From NCBI GenBank assembly GCA_946811185.2, contig OX328108.1, positions 33,540,493 to 33,604,492 on the forward strand: 64,000 bases of DNA, in the 5' to 3' direction. Position 1 is the stretch's first letter, and each line of letters starts with the position of its first letter. A program made the position numbers and the translations under genes. The notes below the pieces were generated by a model. That model searched no databases. It saw nothing but the letters and a program-made list of their open reading frames with translations, and had not been told where the DNA came from. This DNA is from Hippopus hippopus. Its lineage: Eukaryota; Mollusca; Bivalvia; Cardiida; Cardiidae. Of the stretch, positions 1 through 10,960 are shown in pieces.

Positions 1-2262
1 AAACTCGGCCGACATCTTAAGGAAGAAGTGTATGAATTTCCATTAGTTTTTGTCAAGCATTTTAGGAGATATCTGTCCGGAAAGATCGACGAACAGATGA
101 TCATTGGTCCAAGATGAAATAAAACATTTAGCCCCTTTTCTCATGATGTGGCATTTAGCCCCCTTTTTTTAATGACATTGCATTTCATGAAATAAAAACA
201 AGTAACTATTGCCTGTGGCTTGTGATAAACAATATAAAAATGAAGTTTCATAACTTTTTTTCATGGTAAAAGAGATATTGGTCCATATTGGAAATATACA
301 TCAACCCCCCTTTTTCCATGACACAGCATTACAAAAAACAAGGGTATATAACTGTTGTGTTGCAAGGTCAATCTGGGTGAAACTTTTTTTCCTGCATTTC
401 CTAATGGTGGTTGATAGATGTGACAAGTTCAATGTAAAAACGCTGTATAGTTTTCAAGATAAGACTCAAAACATCAAAAATATACTTAACTGCGTAACTT
501 AAAATCGCTCCCAGTTGGCCATTTTGCATCGGAAAAAAAAAAAAAAAGAAAGAAAGTGTCTTGGCGGAATGGGTTATTCCGTCAAATGGTATTGGAGATA
601 TTCACCCGTATGGACAAACAGACCGACAGACAGACAGATGGACAACGCTAAAACTATATCCCACTGCCTTCGGCGGGGAATGATAGGGCACTATATTAGC
701 CCATGTTAAACTTGTGACCTCCGGGGTGGGGTCAATTTTGACCCCAGGGCTATAATATCAAACTAGAGGCCCTTGAGGGCCTGAAATCGCTCTACTGGCA
801 GTGAGTTTGCTTTTTTGCTAGCATACATTATTAATTCATGATGCAAAAAGAAAAAAGACAAAAACACAAAATAAAAGGGGGGGATGTTCTTACAACTGGG
901 CTTGAACCCACTAAGACAGTGTACGTTGGCATGGTGAATTGAACAAACAGTGAAAAAAAAATGATGTGCAATTTCTGAAAAATAACTATTTGGAATCCAG
1001 CCAAAATTGATAGGGTTTCAGTACACCTTGTATTAAACAATCCCAGCAAATTTCAAAGAAATGCGACAAATAATGTGGACTTTGTTGAGTAAACAATGCC
1101 AAGTTATCAAACGGCTGCTTTTCCTGAACAGACTAATAGATTTTCTTCACTATTAATAGAGTTCAATCCCTTGATGAACCAAACAATCTTTGAAAGTTTC
1201 AAAAGAATTGGATCAAAACTGTGGACTTCATTGCCTAAACAAGAAATGGAAATTTTCAACTTCAAATGGCTATTTTTCCCAAACTGTTTGTTGGATTTTT
1301 TCCAAAATCAATAGGCTTCAAGCTATTGATAAGATAAACAACCTGTGCAAGTTTCATGGAAATCTGACCACAAATGCAGACTTTATAGCGTAAACAAGAA
1401 ATGGAAATTTTCAACTTGAAATGGCTACTTTTCCCATACCGTTTGTTAGATTTTTCCAAAATCAATAGGCTTCAAGCTATTGATGAGATAAACAAACTGT
1501 GCAAGTTTCACAGAAATCTGACAACAAATGCAGACTTTATCGCGTAAACAAGAAATGGAAATTTTCAACTTGAAATGGCTACTTTTCCCATACTGTTTGT
1601 TGGATCTTTTTCAAAATCAATAGGCTTCAAGCTATTGATAAGGTAAACAAACTGTGCAAGTTTCATGAAAATCTGACAACAAATGCAGACTTTATCGCGT
1701 AAACAAGAAATGGAAATTTTGAAATTCAAATGGCTACTTTTCCCATACTGTTTGTTGGATTTTTTTCAAAATCAATAGGGTTGAAGCTATTGATGAGATA
1801 AACAACCTGTGCAAGTTTCATGAAAATCTGACAACAAATGCAGACTTTATCGCGTAAACAAGAAAAAGACTAGCCAGTGGAGCTAAAAAGGAGAAAATGC
1901 TGATTATCAGCATTTTATCCTTTTCATACCATGCTCTCAAAAGCCTTCATCCCTAGTGACATAAAACCATCAGATCATCCGGTGAAGGACTAATATGTCA
2001 GAGCCAAACTCTGGCAAAAGGAATTTAAATGCATCTCAGTGATGTGTCACACTAAGCAAGTCATCATGGATCCATAAAGTCCATTATGTCTAACAACCAG
2101 CTCAATCATGAGTTAGAATGGTCCTTTGAAATACTTCAAGATAGCAAAAAGTTTCGACCCATGTAAGCCACGTAGGCTGACATGGATCAGAATTTTTTAC
2201 AGATGCATTAAACCCCTTTTCATGGAGTATGGTCCATAAAATTTTCTATGTTTGATACCTAC
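1..2262. other. non-coding flank/intron with dispersed repeats
   Basis: No convincing exon is seen here. Positions 520-800 look like a dispersed element: an A-rich stretch, a (GACA)n-like run near 620-640, and a 'gacctccggggtggggtcaattttgacccc' type self-complementary motif near 718-748. A 155-bp tandem array follows (separate entry), then a MITE hairpin core near 1885-1945. On the minus strand the region lies 3' of the last recognised ABCG exon, so it is an intron or downstream flank. The final ABCG exon was looked for and not found. Confidence 0.5.
1096..1865. repeat. 155-bp tandem satellite, about four full units
   Basis: The phrase 'aagaaatggaaatttt' recurs at 1241, 1396, 1550 and 1705, with a variant at 1860, giving a period of 154-155 bp. 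Each unit contains 'ggcttcaagctattgat' and 'gcagactttatcgcgtaaac'. Positions 1096-1240 hold a more diverged unit. The small open frames here are shadows of the repeat and are not genes. Confidence 0.85.
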
Positions 2263-2321
2263 CAGTTTGAGGATCCATCTGGTACAAATTCCATATCCTT
2301 CAGTTCATTGATGGACAGTGC
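2263..2321 (-). CDS. ABCG2-like: ABCG2-like transporter exon (extracellular loop region)
   Basis: A 59-bp minus-strand exon. The acceptor is cctttcag, and the donor gtaggt follows on the low-coordinate side. It begins ALSINELKDMEF, which matches the segment after the fifth membrane helix of ABCG half-transporters, where the family has an 'ALxxNEF'-like start followed by the large extracellular loop. It joins the 2920-3009 exon in frame (phase 0) and ends with two bases of a split codon. The next exon, expected to hold the rest of the loop and the last helix, is not visible in the remaining 2.2 kb, so it probably lies beyond the left edge. Confidence 0.75.
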
Positions 2322-2399
2322 CTGAAAGGAATGATTTGCTGAAGTGAGAATGTTAATGGTTCAATTTTGAGAACTGGGCCAATATTCACCTACTGTCTT

Positions 2400-2577
2400 A
2401 AATTTGCCGACAACAAAAGAAGTTGACGGAATAACTGAACTTGGTTTAGGAATAGGTTGAAAACATTGTTGGAGAAGAAGAAAATGTTCATTATTGGCAT
2501 CTCCTTTTCCAAAAATGTTTTCAAAAGGCTTTTTTCTCAGGGTCTTTAAACATCAGGATTGTGTGGTATAGGGTTAA
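2400..2577. mobile_element. piggyBac-like MITE copy (diverged)
   Basis: This copy has the imperfect hairpin core (near 2463-2518), then a 'ctcagggtctttaaa' segment, and ends at 'gtgtggtatagggttaa', the MITE terminal repeat plus TTAA. The left end is poorly preserved. It lies in the ABCG intron. Confidence 0.55.
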
Positions 2578-2919
2578 AAAGTATTCTTAAACATTCTTGA
2601 TTTAGATAATAATGCAAACTTTGATTGGCTGAACCATTTGGTTTTGCCAATCAGAAATTACACTACTTTGAAATTTTCAAAATTTCTTGAGAATTAGACA
2701 ATGAGTGTCGATAAGAATGGCTGATAAATATTGGTCCAGATCAGTGTCCTATCAATTTTGAAATGTAGTGGACTATGTAAATCCAAGATCAGACTTCACA
2801 GAAACTGTAGTCTGATCTTGATCTTTGCTGTCTGCAAAAGCAACTAAAGTTTGTTTCTTGCTTCGAAGTTAAAGTTTTTGAATTATTAACTTAAAACTGT
2901 GTGAAATTCGAGTACTTAC

Positions 2920-3009
2920 ATTGAAACTGTATCTGAAGATACTGAAATATTTCAGCCATCTCAGAAAAGCAGGAATTGTCTCAAGGTTCACCAGTAAACC
3001 ACTAAACAC
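2920..3009 (-). CDS. ABCG2-like: ABCG2-like transporter exon (VFSGLLVNL block)
   Basis: A 90-bp minus-strand exon of exactly 30 codons. The acceptor is tatttcag and the donor is a consensus GTAAGT. It translates to VFSGLLVNLETIPAFLRWLK followed by YFSIFRYSFN. This is among the most conserved blocks of ABCG2-type half-transporters: the FSGLLVN motif at the end of a helix, then the 'W-L-x-Y-F-S-I-x-R-Y' segment that leads into the extracellular loop. It is phase 0 at both ends and continuous with its neighbours at 3976-4121 and 2263-2321. This exon is the strongest single piece of evidence for the family call. Confidence 0.9.
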
Positions 3010-3082
3010 CTGAAATATACAAATATCAAATTTGTGGTAAAAGAATTTGAAGATACATGCACTTAAAACTTATGACCCTTAA

Positions 3083-3279
3083 CTCTTTACTGAACAACCC
3101 CAAGTTCTAAAAACATTGTTGGAAAAGGAGGAAATGCTAGAAACCAGCATTTTCTCCTTTTTCCACACAGTTTTCTACCCGTTCTTGGACAAATTTTATC
3201 TTAAAACCGTATTTATTAGTCGTTTACAAATAGCTTTCAAGATGAACCTGTCTAAAATTCTGTCGTCTGGTAAATAGTT
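3083..3279. mobile_element. piggyBac-like MITE copy
   Basis: Starts after a TTAA at 3079-3082 with a degenerate 'ctctttactgaacaa' terminus. The hairpin core (about 3110-3175) pairs 'aaaaggaggaaatgct' with 'agcattttctcctttt'. It ends near 'gtcgtctggtaaatag', a decayed terminal repeat. Confidence 0.65.
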
Positions 3280-3975
3280 ATACTGAAAAATGAATTAAAC
3301 TGAAAATTTCATCTGAAAGTAAAAAAACACAAAATCTACTCTAATTTCAGAGGGTGTTTTTGCCTGAAAAATCCTGCCATTTCAGAATGGATGCCAAGAT
3401 CAAAGATCAGACTGCACATTCTGTGCAGCAAGATTTTGATATACACCGTCTGCAAATGAGTATTCAGTCCCACTTACCGGCCTAAGTAACTATTTCAAGT
3501 AAGTATATAGTTGGAAGATGTATGTACTAGCCATCATTTTATCACTATGATCCTCAGTCATTTCAACAGAATTTATATAGCTATCTCACAATGGTGTTTT
3601 TTTCTGTACATTTTTACCAAATATCAAAAAATCCATTTACTATAAGGATGTTCTTAATCTTGCCTGCATTAGGCTTGTTTCAGAAGGAAATGTATTATGA
3701 GGTTAATTCTTAAAGCACCTTTCACAACTATATTTACTTTTGTATTAAGTATGGATCAAGATCAGCTACACAAACAATGCAGTCCGATCTTTTATCTACC
3801 CTGTCCGCTATGCAGAGAGAGTCTGGGACAGAAAAACACAATCTGGGTTTTATTTTCGACTAAAAATGTCTATTGGGTTTATTTGGTGCTCTAAGGTTTT
3901 ACTGAATTTTTAGGAAAAATATACAGTCATGTGCTATAGAATATAAAAAATAGAAAAGATAAACCTCTCACTCAC

Positions 3976-4121
3976 CATTATGATGACATAGCACTTGGCA
4001 ATAAGCAGGTTGGCAACAGCAAATATTCTGATGATGGTACTCAGCAGGAATGAAAGAGCCGAAGCAGATAGGGACACCAGGAAAAGGGACAGGAAATAGC
4101 AGGAATCTGTCAAACTCAGAT
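3976..4121 (-). CDS. ABCG2-like: ABCG2-like transporter exon (membrane helices)
   Basis: A minus-strand exon ending at a GTGAGT donor. It encodes LSLTDSCYFLSLFLVSLSAS and continues with a second hydrophobic run, IIRIFAVANLLIAKCYVIIM. These match the paired helices of ABCG half-transporters just before the FSGLLVN block, where the family has 'SVVSVATLL'-like sequence. Two acceptors are possible, seven bases apart (exon end 4128 or 4121). Only 4121 keeps frame with the one-base overhang of the 6165-6286 exon, so 4121 was chosen. It is phase 0 on its 3' side. Confidence 0.8.
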
Positions 4122-4181
4122 CTGTACCCTGTAAACAGATTTCATTTTCTACTAGATTACCGGTATTCATCTTTTTAAAGA

Positions 4182-4630
4182 CCCTAAGAAAAAAGGCATT
4201 TGTAAAATGGTGTATATAGGAGAATATGCTTGAATCCGGCATTTCCCATCTTTTTTTTTTTTTCAAAAAATTTCTACCCTAGCTTTTTGAGCCACACTAA
4301 CTTGTTGCCTGTAAAATTTCCAAGATAAATTTGTCTAAAAATTATGTTATCTTGTTTAGAGTTAATCTTGATAGTTGATACACATTGATTATCTATATAC
4401 TTCAAGGACACTTTCCGCTCTTTAACAGACAACAAAATTTTGGACTTGTCCAAATTGAAAGCGTTTGCTGATGACAAATCAAATGTAAATCACATGTTGA
4501 GATTTTTCCTTCACAGGGGAGGAAATATTGTGGGAAAAGGAGGAAATACTGGAAATCATCATTTTCTCCTTTTCCCAAAAGGTTTTACAAACCCATCATC
4601 ATTATCGTCTGCAACAATCGCAGGAAAATG
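4182..4630. mobile_element. two adjacent piggyBac-like MITE relics
   Basis: Two diverged copies lie side by side. The first (about 4182-4370) has a decayed hairpin and the 'gagccacactaacttgttgcctg' flank. The second (about 4420-4630) has 'aaattttggacttgtccaaattgaaagc', a hairpin core (4518-4577), and then a decayed 3' side. The small ORFs over this area are repeat shadows. Confidence 0.5.
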
Positions 4631-5299
4631 AGGTTTAAATAAGTCACTTTGCAAATTGTAAAAGCTCATATTCAAATTATGTACTTAGTAGAGGATCTTA
4701 CATGAGTGTTTATGTATTATCATTTTTATCAAACGAGTTGACTAAAATTGTATGACTCAAGCCTTGACGAGCATCAAATACATTTTAGTCAACAAGTTTG
4801 ATAAAAATGATAATATATAAACACAAATGATTCTATTTATCACATAAAACAAATGACAGAAAGAAGAATATCCCACATCATCACCCTTAGCCTCTATACC
4901 ATTCACCAGTCCATGTTTACAGCTGTAGTTTGGTTTCAAATGTGTACATACACAAGTAGATAGTTCTTTGATATTTACACCGAAAGTAGAATGAAATAGT
5001 TTATAGAGGAGTTAAGTCATCTTATTTCCGCAATAATATTGATTTAAGAGACTTTCCCTGCATTTCTTGGTTTTTATCAAGCATGAAAATCAAAAACTTT
5101 CCACACGTAAACGTCTTAGCAACAATCACTTTTCTTTTTTTCATGAAACGGCGTAGCAGTACAAATTCCCACGCCTGATGTGGTTGGTTTCTCTGGCTTC
5201 ACGCGCCATGACTGAAAATTGACTGGTACTGGGACCCAAAAAATGATAATACACTAGTGTATTATCAAAAATAAGTCATGGGTTTAACACACTGCCATA

Positions 5300-5930
5300 G
5301 GAGGTTTTATGTGATAACAAGAGCGGCAAATTGTCGCACGATACGCCCGTCCCACCGCCAGTTGTTGAGGGGGGATAATAATCGTAAAGGGCAGGTAGAG
5401 GAAAATAGTAGTGCTGCAGAAATCATGTAAGTGATTGAAATAGGCATGAATGTCTCTTCTAATGTTAAGGAAACATGCATATAAAGTTTCAGGTCATTCC
5501 AACATGAAAAGACAAAGTTATATTTTAGAGAAGCATGAAAAGCTGTAAAAAAAAAAATGAATAGGGAATAATTCCAAAAGGGCATTAGGTAAGGTTACGT
5601 CTCCAGTGCATTGCACTTTTCGTAACTGCAACAAACATGTTTACCAAGTCTCAAGTCAATTTGACTTGAGGTGACAAAGTTCCGTTCCGGACAAGCAAGA
5701 AATACTGTAAAAATGAAGACCAAAGTGGAATTATTCAAAATCCGTGCTAGGTAGAGTTATTGTTCTTGCCCACTGTACCCCGTAATATTGCAACAAACAT
5801 GCATACCAAGTTTGAAGTCGTTCTGACTTGAGATGACAAAGTTATATTCCAGACAAGCACTAAATGCTGTAAAAATGACGATCAAAGGGAAATAACTCAA
5901 AGACAACATGGAAAAAGTGAAGTAGGTCTC
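5300..5930. repeat. dispersed repeat, three diverged units of about 165 bp
   Basis: Three related segments (around 5470, 5640 and 5805) share 'acaaacatgcataccaagtt', 'cttgagatgacaaagttatatt' and 'aaatgctgtaaaaatga'-type phrases. The region lies in the ABCG intron between exons 3976-4121 and 6165-6286. No protein match was recognised. Confidence 0.55.
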
Positions 5931-6164
5931 AGAGACACCATTTCAGGTACCTTGTAGTAATCTTGTTGTATTCATATGCTAATATTACCATATGTCTTGA
6001 TTTTTTCCCTAGATATCACATCCATTAATCCGAAACAACTCAATTCAGGCTGTTTATTTTGTGCAGTCTGATCTTGATCTCCCTTGTCTGAAAAGGCAAC
6101 TCAACATAATATTATGTCATAAGCTACCATACTCTAAAAGTTATGGTATTAAGTGTAATCTTAC

Positions 6165-6286
6165 CCAACATAAAGTAGGTCACAGCTGAGAAGCTGAGAG
6201 TAGGTAGAAATCTCATTGGTATAATGTCACAGACCACAATGGAGATGAAATAGGACACTCTGTAGAAACCACTTACATTCTCATGT
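6165..6286 (-). CDS. ABCG2-like: ABCG2-like transporter exon (HENVSGFYR block)
   Basis: A 122-bp minus-strand exon (acceptor ctttttcag, donor GTAAG) encoding HENVSGFYRVSYF, then a DIIPMRFLPT segment and AVTYFML. It matches the diagnostic ABCG2 block in which 'HE-x-x-SG-x-YR-V-S' is followed by 'D-x-x-PMR-x-LP' and 'YFMLG'. The exon begins with one base of a split codon and ends with one base. Its 5' neighbour should be 15676-15763, so the intron between them is about 9.4 kb and is almost entirely the LTR element inserted in the opposite orientation. Confidence 0.9.
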
Positions 6287-6380
6287 CTGAAAAAGAGCAC
6301 ACAGTCATACTAATGTTCATCCTTTTTTATTTTTTTATTTTTGCTAAACATGCTTTTATGACTATATCTGTCTTAGCAGC

Positions 6381-6775
6381 CAGTGTAGATCAAGATCAGA
6401 CTACACAAAATGTGCAGTCTGATCTTTGATCTACACTGTCTGCTTTCCTGAAACACTTTAGACAAAAAGCAATCATGATTTTGTGACTATTTTGCTCTTA
6501 TTTGTAAACTTAACCCCTAGAGCCTTTAACAAATATAGTTGCCTTTGCAGCCAGTGAAGATCAAGTTCATACTGCACAAAATGTGCAGTCTGATCTTTGA
6601 TCTACACTGTCTGCTTTCCTGAAACACTAAAGATAAAAGCAATCATGATTTTGTAACTATTTTGCTCTTATTTGTACACTTAACCCTTACAGCCTTTAAC
6701 AACTATAGTTGCCTTTGCAGCTAGTGTAGATCAAGATCAGGTTGCACAAAACATCTGCTTTTGTGAAGTTCTATA
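6381..6775. repeat. about 170-bp tandem repeat with internal palindrome
   Basis: Units start near 6381, 6552 and 6722 (period 170-171; the last is partial). Each contains 'gtagatcaagatcagac', then 'tgtgcagtctgatcttgatc' or a close variant, so each can fold into a stem. Related single copies of the same stem motif occur near 2740-2830, 3400-3450, 3745-3800, 6065-6090, 29545-29640, 30020-30075, 31420-31460 and 35195-35265. Confidence 0.75.
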
Positions 6776-6816
6776 GAAGAAAGCAACCATGAAACTGCTA
6801 TTATTTGGGTTGTGTT

Positions 6817-7254
6817 TGTAACATTATACACGTCTAAGTCATCATCATATTTAATTAATGAGTATCATGAATATTGATGCAGCGGCACATAATAGGCGGT
6901 TAGGATGTTCCCATAACCAACAATAATGTCTTGGTGGGACGTCCACAGAGAATTTGGCTATTTAAAAAGCAGACACTCTGCCGGAAAAGGGGAGAGGAGG
7001 AGATAGATTGGTTATTGAGTTGTAGACCCGCGTCAGCGGTCTCTGTTTTAACAGGGATGACTTTCCCCTGGATATTTTCTCTTGTATATTGTGGGTAGTT
7101 GTATTTACCCCGTAGAATTATAGAGAATGGATTTATGTTGTTAATAAACATTGTTCGTCACCTTCAGACTCCGTTTCTTTCCTCCAAATTATAATATTCC
7201 ACTATACGATCACATTGATTATTCCGAGGTAGTAAAGACTGCCACTATGTTACA
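6817..7254 (+). repeat. 5' LTR
   Basis: 438 bp, nearly identical to 15068-15505. A TATA-like 'ctatttaaaaagcag' lies near 6958 and an AATAAA polyadenylation signal at 7143-7148, so the U3-R-U5 order is credible. Confidence 0.95.
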
Positions 7255-7274
7255 TAAGGAAGAAAGAAATATTT

Positions 7275-7290
7275 TGGTGCCGTGACCAGG
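7275..7290 (+). other. candidate primer binding site
   Basis: TGGTGCCGTGACCAGG begins with TGG, as expected for pairing to a tRNA 3' CCA end. It lies 20 bases after the LTR, which is farther than usual, and the tRNA was not identified. Confidence 0.4.
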
Positions 7291-7385
7291 ATTGGTGATC
7301 CACCAAGTAGCGAACAGGGAACTATCGTTTTCATAATACTTAAAAAAAAAAAAAAAAATTTTGGATTTGTTCACAATAAGCACAA

Positions 7386-7577
7386 ATGGAGAAGAAAACC
7401 TCAACGTCAAAAAATACTTTCGAAGTTCCGGTGACGGAGGATTGGGACGCCGAGTATCAAACGGACAAACAACAGGCGAAAAAAAATGCAGACCCGTCTT
7501 TCAAAAACATTAAGATTACTTGGGTTGCTTGTCCCTTGTGTCATGGACAAAAGTGCGGCCGCTCAGTGTTCGATTAA
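7386..7577 (+). CDS. small leader ORF (63 aa), unknown
   Basis: A 63-codon ORF with an ATG start between the primer site and gag. It is Lys/Asp-rich and ends with CPLCHGQKCGRSVFD, a cysteine cluster that could bind metal but matches no family recognised here. It may be a leader peptide or chance. A consensus GTAAGT donor at 7665-7670 lies downstream of it and upstream of gag, so this ORF would sit on the 5' exon of any spliced env mRNA. Confidence 0.3.
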   Translation: MEKKTSTSKNTFEVPVTEDWDAEYQTDKQQAKKNADPSFKNIKITWVACPLCHGQKCGRSVFD

Positions 7578-7664
7578 CATTGATACATATTTGTTCCGTT
7601 GCTAGTGAAGCAGAAGTACGGATCAGAAGCCAGAGCTCTCTACCTAACAACCGAAGCCAAAATT

Positions 7665-7670
7665 GTAAGT
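7665..7670 (+). promoter_or_regulatory. candidate 5' splice donor for env mRNA
   Basis: AATTGTAAGTAAT gives a consensus GTAAGT just upstream of the gag ATG. Env of errantivirus-like elements is usually made from a spliced RNA, and a matching acceptor-like tract precedes env at 12620. This is an inference from position and motif only. Confidence 0.35.
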
Positions 7671-7699
7671 AATATTTTTTTGTCCTGAATTATTGCAAA

Positions 7700-8468
7700 A
7701 TGACCAGCCAAGTACCTGATTTAGGGATGGCATTAAAATGTTTTGCCGAACAATTAGGTGGTCTGAGAGATGCTTTTCAGGCTCAGGGAATCTCCCATGT
7801 CGTTCCAAATTTTGATGGAAAACAGGCAGAATTTCATAATTGGATTAAAGCTATAGAAAAATATGCTTTGTTGGCACGGCTACCCGACGATCAAAAACGC
7901 TTCATTGCTTTACAATCTTCCTCTGGCCTCGTAGCTGATTTTCTACAAAGATATTTGAACTCTCACCCAGGTTGTAAATGGGACATTTTGAAACAAGAGT
8001 TAAGTGCACGGTTTGCTCTCGTGTCGGACTCAATGCACGCCCTTACCTTGTTAGGACGCATAAGACAAGGTAGAAATGAGAACGTGCAGATATTTGCGGA
8101 AAGATTGCTTAACTTAGCACAGCAAGCTTTCCAAGATCAAGGGGGACCCGTAATGGAACAACAGTTAATAGGCTTTTTTTATCGATGGCCTCGTGTCAAA
8201 TGCCATCAAAATGAAAATTTTGAGAGAAAGTCCGAACACGTTTCAAGAAGCTATCAAAATTGCGACGGCCGAGCAAAATCTTATAAATAGGTTCAATTTA
8301 AGAGTACATGGTCATGGTTTTAGTGGGCAAAACCCAGAACCAATGGAAGTCGATCATAGCCGACCACCGGGGTTTGGTCACGGGCGGCCAATTCAAAACT
8401 GGAACGAAAGGCGACCGGGACATGGTCAAAGGGAGTATAAAAAGAGACCTTTTGATCGAAAAAACTAG
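7700..8468 (+). pseudogene. gag: gag-like structural protein, frameshifted
   Basis: The ATG at 7700 opens a frame that runs to 8290. It includes a retrotransposon capsid-like region (FDGKQAEFHNWIKAIEKYA, then a helical LLGRIRQGRNENVQIFAERL stretch). A run of seven T at 8174-8180 appears to have gained one base, because the capsid sequence resumes in the next frame and continues to 8468. The C-terminus is rich in Gly, Arg and His and lacks a clear CCHC zinc knuckle. The frame ends directly after an A-AAA-AAC slippery heptamer, beyond which pol is open in the -1 frame. The homopolymer shift could be mutation or an assembly error. Confidence 0.8.
8459..8465 (+). promoter_or_regulatory. -1 ribosomal frameshift slippery site A-AAA-AAC
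   Basis: In the gag frame the codons are cgA AAA AAC TAG, the canonical X-XXY-YYZ heptamer directly before the gag stop (8466-8468). The pol frame is open in -1 from upstream of this site through the protease. A downstream stimulatory structure was not assessed. Confidence 0.75.
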
Positions 8469-10960
8469 GTAGGCCTGTTCGGATTGAAGCCGACGGACGG
8501 GCAAAACATAAGGTACATAAATATAACATTAATATATCTGGTAGTCCAAACTCGATTTTATTGAATGTGGGTAAACAAAAATATAGAGCTCTCGTAGATT
8601 CTGGAGCAGAATTATCATTAATGCGACGCTCGGTCTATAATAACCTTAGTAATAAACCTAAGCTGTTCAAGAAAAATATTTGTTTACAATCTGTCAGCGG
8701 CCAAGCACTGAAAATCGATGGCTGTGTTAATCTCACCTTCCTCGTTAAAGGACTAACCCTGACCCATACATTTGTGGTAGTAAAAGATATGAATCGGAAC
8801 TTAATTTTAGGACGTGATTGGTTAAAACAAAATGGGGTTAGGATGTATTTTGATTTGGGTTTGTTAAGAATCGACAAAACGTATGTTCAATTACAAGAAG
8901 ATATACATATTTCGTCCCTAGTTAGGTTGAGAAATAAGCTCGTTTTAAAACCTTTGACAAGTTATGCGGTTGATTGTAGGCTCCAAAAGAATTTGAGCTT
9001 AGACAAAGAAGTTTTATGTGAACTGTCGGAAGCAGAAAAAGGGTTTATCTCTACCGAACCAGGCGTTAAGTTAGTGGGGTCTGTTTCAAAAAGTAAAAAT
9101 AGGAGATTGCCGATAATGATAATGAATACTACTCAGAAAACAATTAAGCTGCGTAGGCGATGTGTGGTTGCAGTTGCAACTCCCGTTAGTGAGCATTGTT
9201 GTGTCTCTTTAAATAGAGAAATTGCTACTAACGACCAGGAATTTGATTTGTCAGAGTTGAAATGCGCAGACGAATATAGACGGCAAGTTAGTAAATTAAT
9301 TCAAAGGAATAGAGACCTTTTTGCAACAAGTTTCAAAGACTTGACAGGGACTGATACTGTACAAATGACAATAGATACCGGGGACCACCCTCCTATTAAG
9401 TGTAACCCTTATCGTTGTCCGTTAAGTGATAGGCAACGGGTAGAAGATGCTGTTGATGAAATGGTGAAGGCCAAAATAATTGAAAAATCAAGGTCACCAT
9501 GGGCTTTTCCGATTGTTTTAGTACGTAAACCAGATGGGTCTACTAGATTTTGCTGTGACTTTAGAAAATTAAACCGGATTACGAAGAAAATATCCTACCC
9601 TTTACCGGTCATAGAGGACATTTTATCATTACTAAGTTGAGGAAAAATATATTCAACATTAGATCTTTTCAGTGGTTATTGGAACGTAAAGCTAGATCCG
9701 AAAACCAAAGAAAAAGCTACCTTCACTTGTCACATGGGAACTTATACTTTTGGTTGTTTACCGTTTGGATTGGTAAATGTGGGTGTATTGTTTCAAGAGC
9801 TTATGAATACCGTTTTAGAGGGATTACCGTTTGCCTTTCCATATATAGATGATATAGCCATTGTTTCAGAAACACCAGAGCAACATTTGGAACATATAAA
9901 ATTAGTTTTTGAAAGGTTGCGTGAGCATAAATTGAAACTGAAATTGAAGAAATGTAATTTCTTTAGAGAAGAGATTAAATATTCAGGCTTTCTTGTAAAT
10001 AAAAATGGAATTGCTCCAGATCCAGAAAAAGTCAAAGCTATAAGGGAAATCAGCCCACCTACTACTGTAAAACAAGTAAAATCATTTTTAGGTTGTGTAG
10101 GATGGTATAGAAAACTTATTCCAAATTTTTCGGAAGTAGCAGAACCTCTGATTGTATTAACTAGAAAATATCAGAAATTTCGGTGGGGAGAAGCTGAAGA
10201 GCTTGCGTTTAAAGAGTTAAAGAGACGTTTAACAGTCATTCCGTTATTGGCTTACCCAGATCCTTCAAAACCTTATAAGTTATATACTGACAGTAGTAAT
10301 TACACCATTGCGGCATGTTTGACGCAGGAATGTGAGGAAGATAAAGATTTTCCGGTAAGGGGTTTTAGTAAAGAAAGACCAATTTATTTTCTGTCTCACA
10401 AATTAAGCAAAACACAACAACGGTATTCTGTAATCGAAAAGGAGGCATATACCGTCGTCTATGCTTTGCAAAAGCTTCACCATTTCTTGCACAATAGTAA
10501 ATTCACAATTTATACAGATCATGCTCCGTTACAGTACCTTTTAAAAGGAGATATTAGGAATAAAAGAATTCAACAATGGGCTTTAGCGATCGCTGGGTAC
10601 GATTGCGAAATTCAATATATTAAAGGCAGTATGAATAATGTTGCCGATTTCTTGTCTAGAACGCCAGTACAAGTTGGTGAAGAAAATCAAATTTTGACGG
10701 AAAATGCGTCAGGGAATGAGGAACCACAAATTGACGACAGATATTTAGAGGTAAATGTAATTAATTCGGACAAAATCGATCCAAAAGCATTTGTAGCAAG
10801 CAAATTACCGGACGTAGATTTATTGGATGAACCTTTGCCGAAATTAGGCCATTTTGATATGTCGGTAGAACAAAATAAAGATAAATCGATTGTAGAAATT
10901 AAAGAACATTTAGAGGAAAATACCGGAACGAACACCGTACAGAATAATTATATTCCATAG
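8465..10960 (+). pseudogene. pol: pol: protease, reverse transcriptase, RNase H
   Basis: One reading frame, entered by -1 shift, is interrupted by a TGA at 9638-9640. The aspartic protease is seen at LVDSGAELS, where the DSGA active site lies near 8597. The reverse transcriptase begins with KIIEKSRSPWAFPIVLVRKP. The STLDLFSGYW block with the first catalytic Asp lies just after the stop (9650-9680). LPFGLVNVGVLFQELM is followed by the YIDD catalytic box near 9841-9852. RNase H shows LYTDSS, IEKEAY and YTDHAPLQYLL, and its end carries NNVADFLSR. All are standard Ty3/gypsy motifs. The frame then ends at TAG 10958-10960, where the reading frame shifts by one base into integrase. Confidence 0.92.

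Noticed and set aside
515..709. Lys-rich ORF near 515 as a peptide gene
   Set aside because: It is driven by an A-rich run and a GACA microsatellite within a dispersed repeat.
9638..9640. Programmed stop-codon readthrough in pol
   Set aside because: The TGA lies inside the reverse transcriptase core just before the first catalytic Asp, where readthrough would serve no known purpose. The gag-pol -1 site already supplies Pol.
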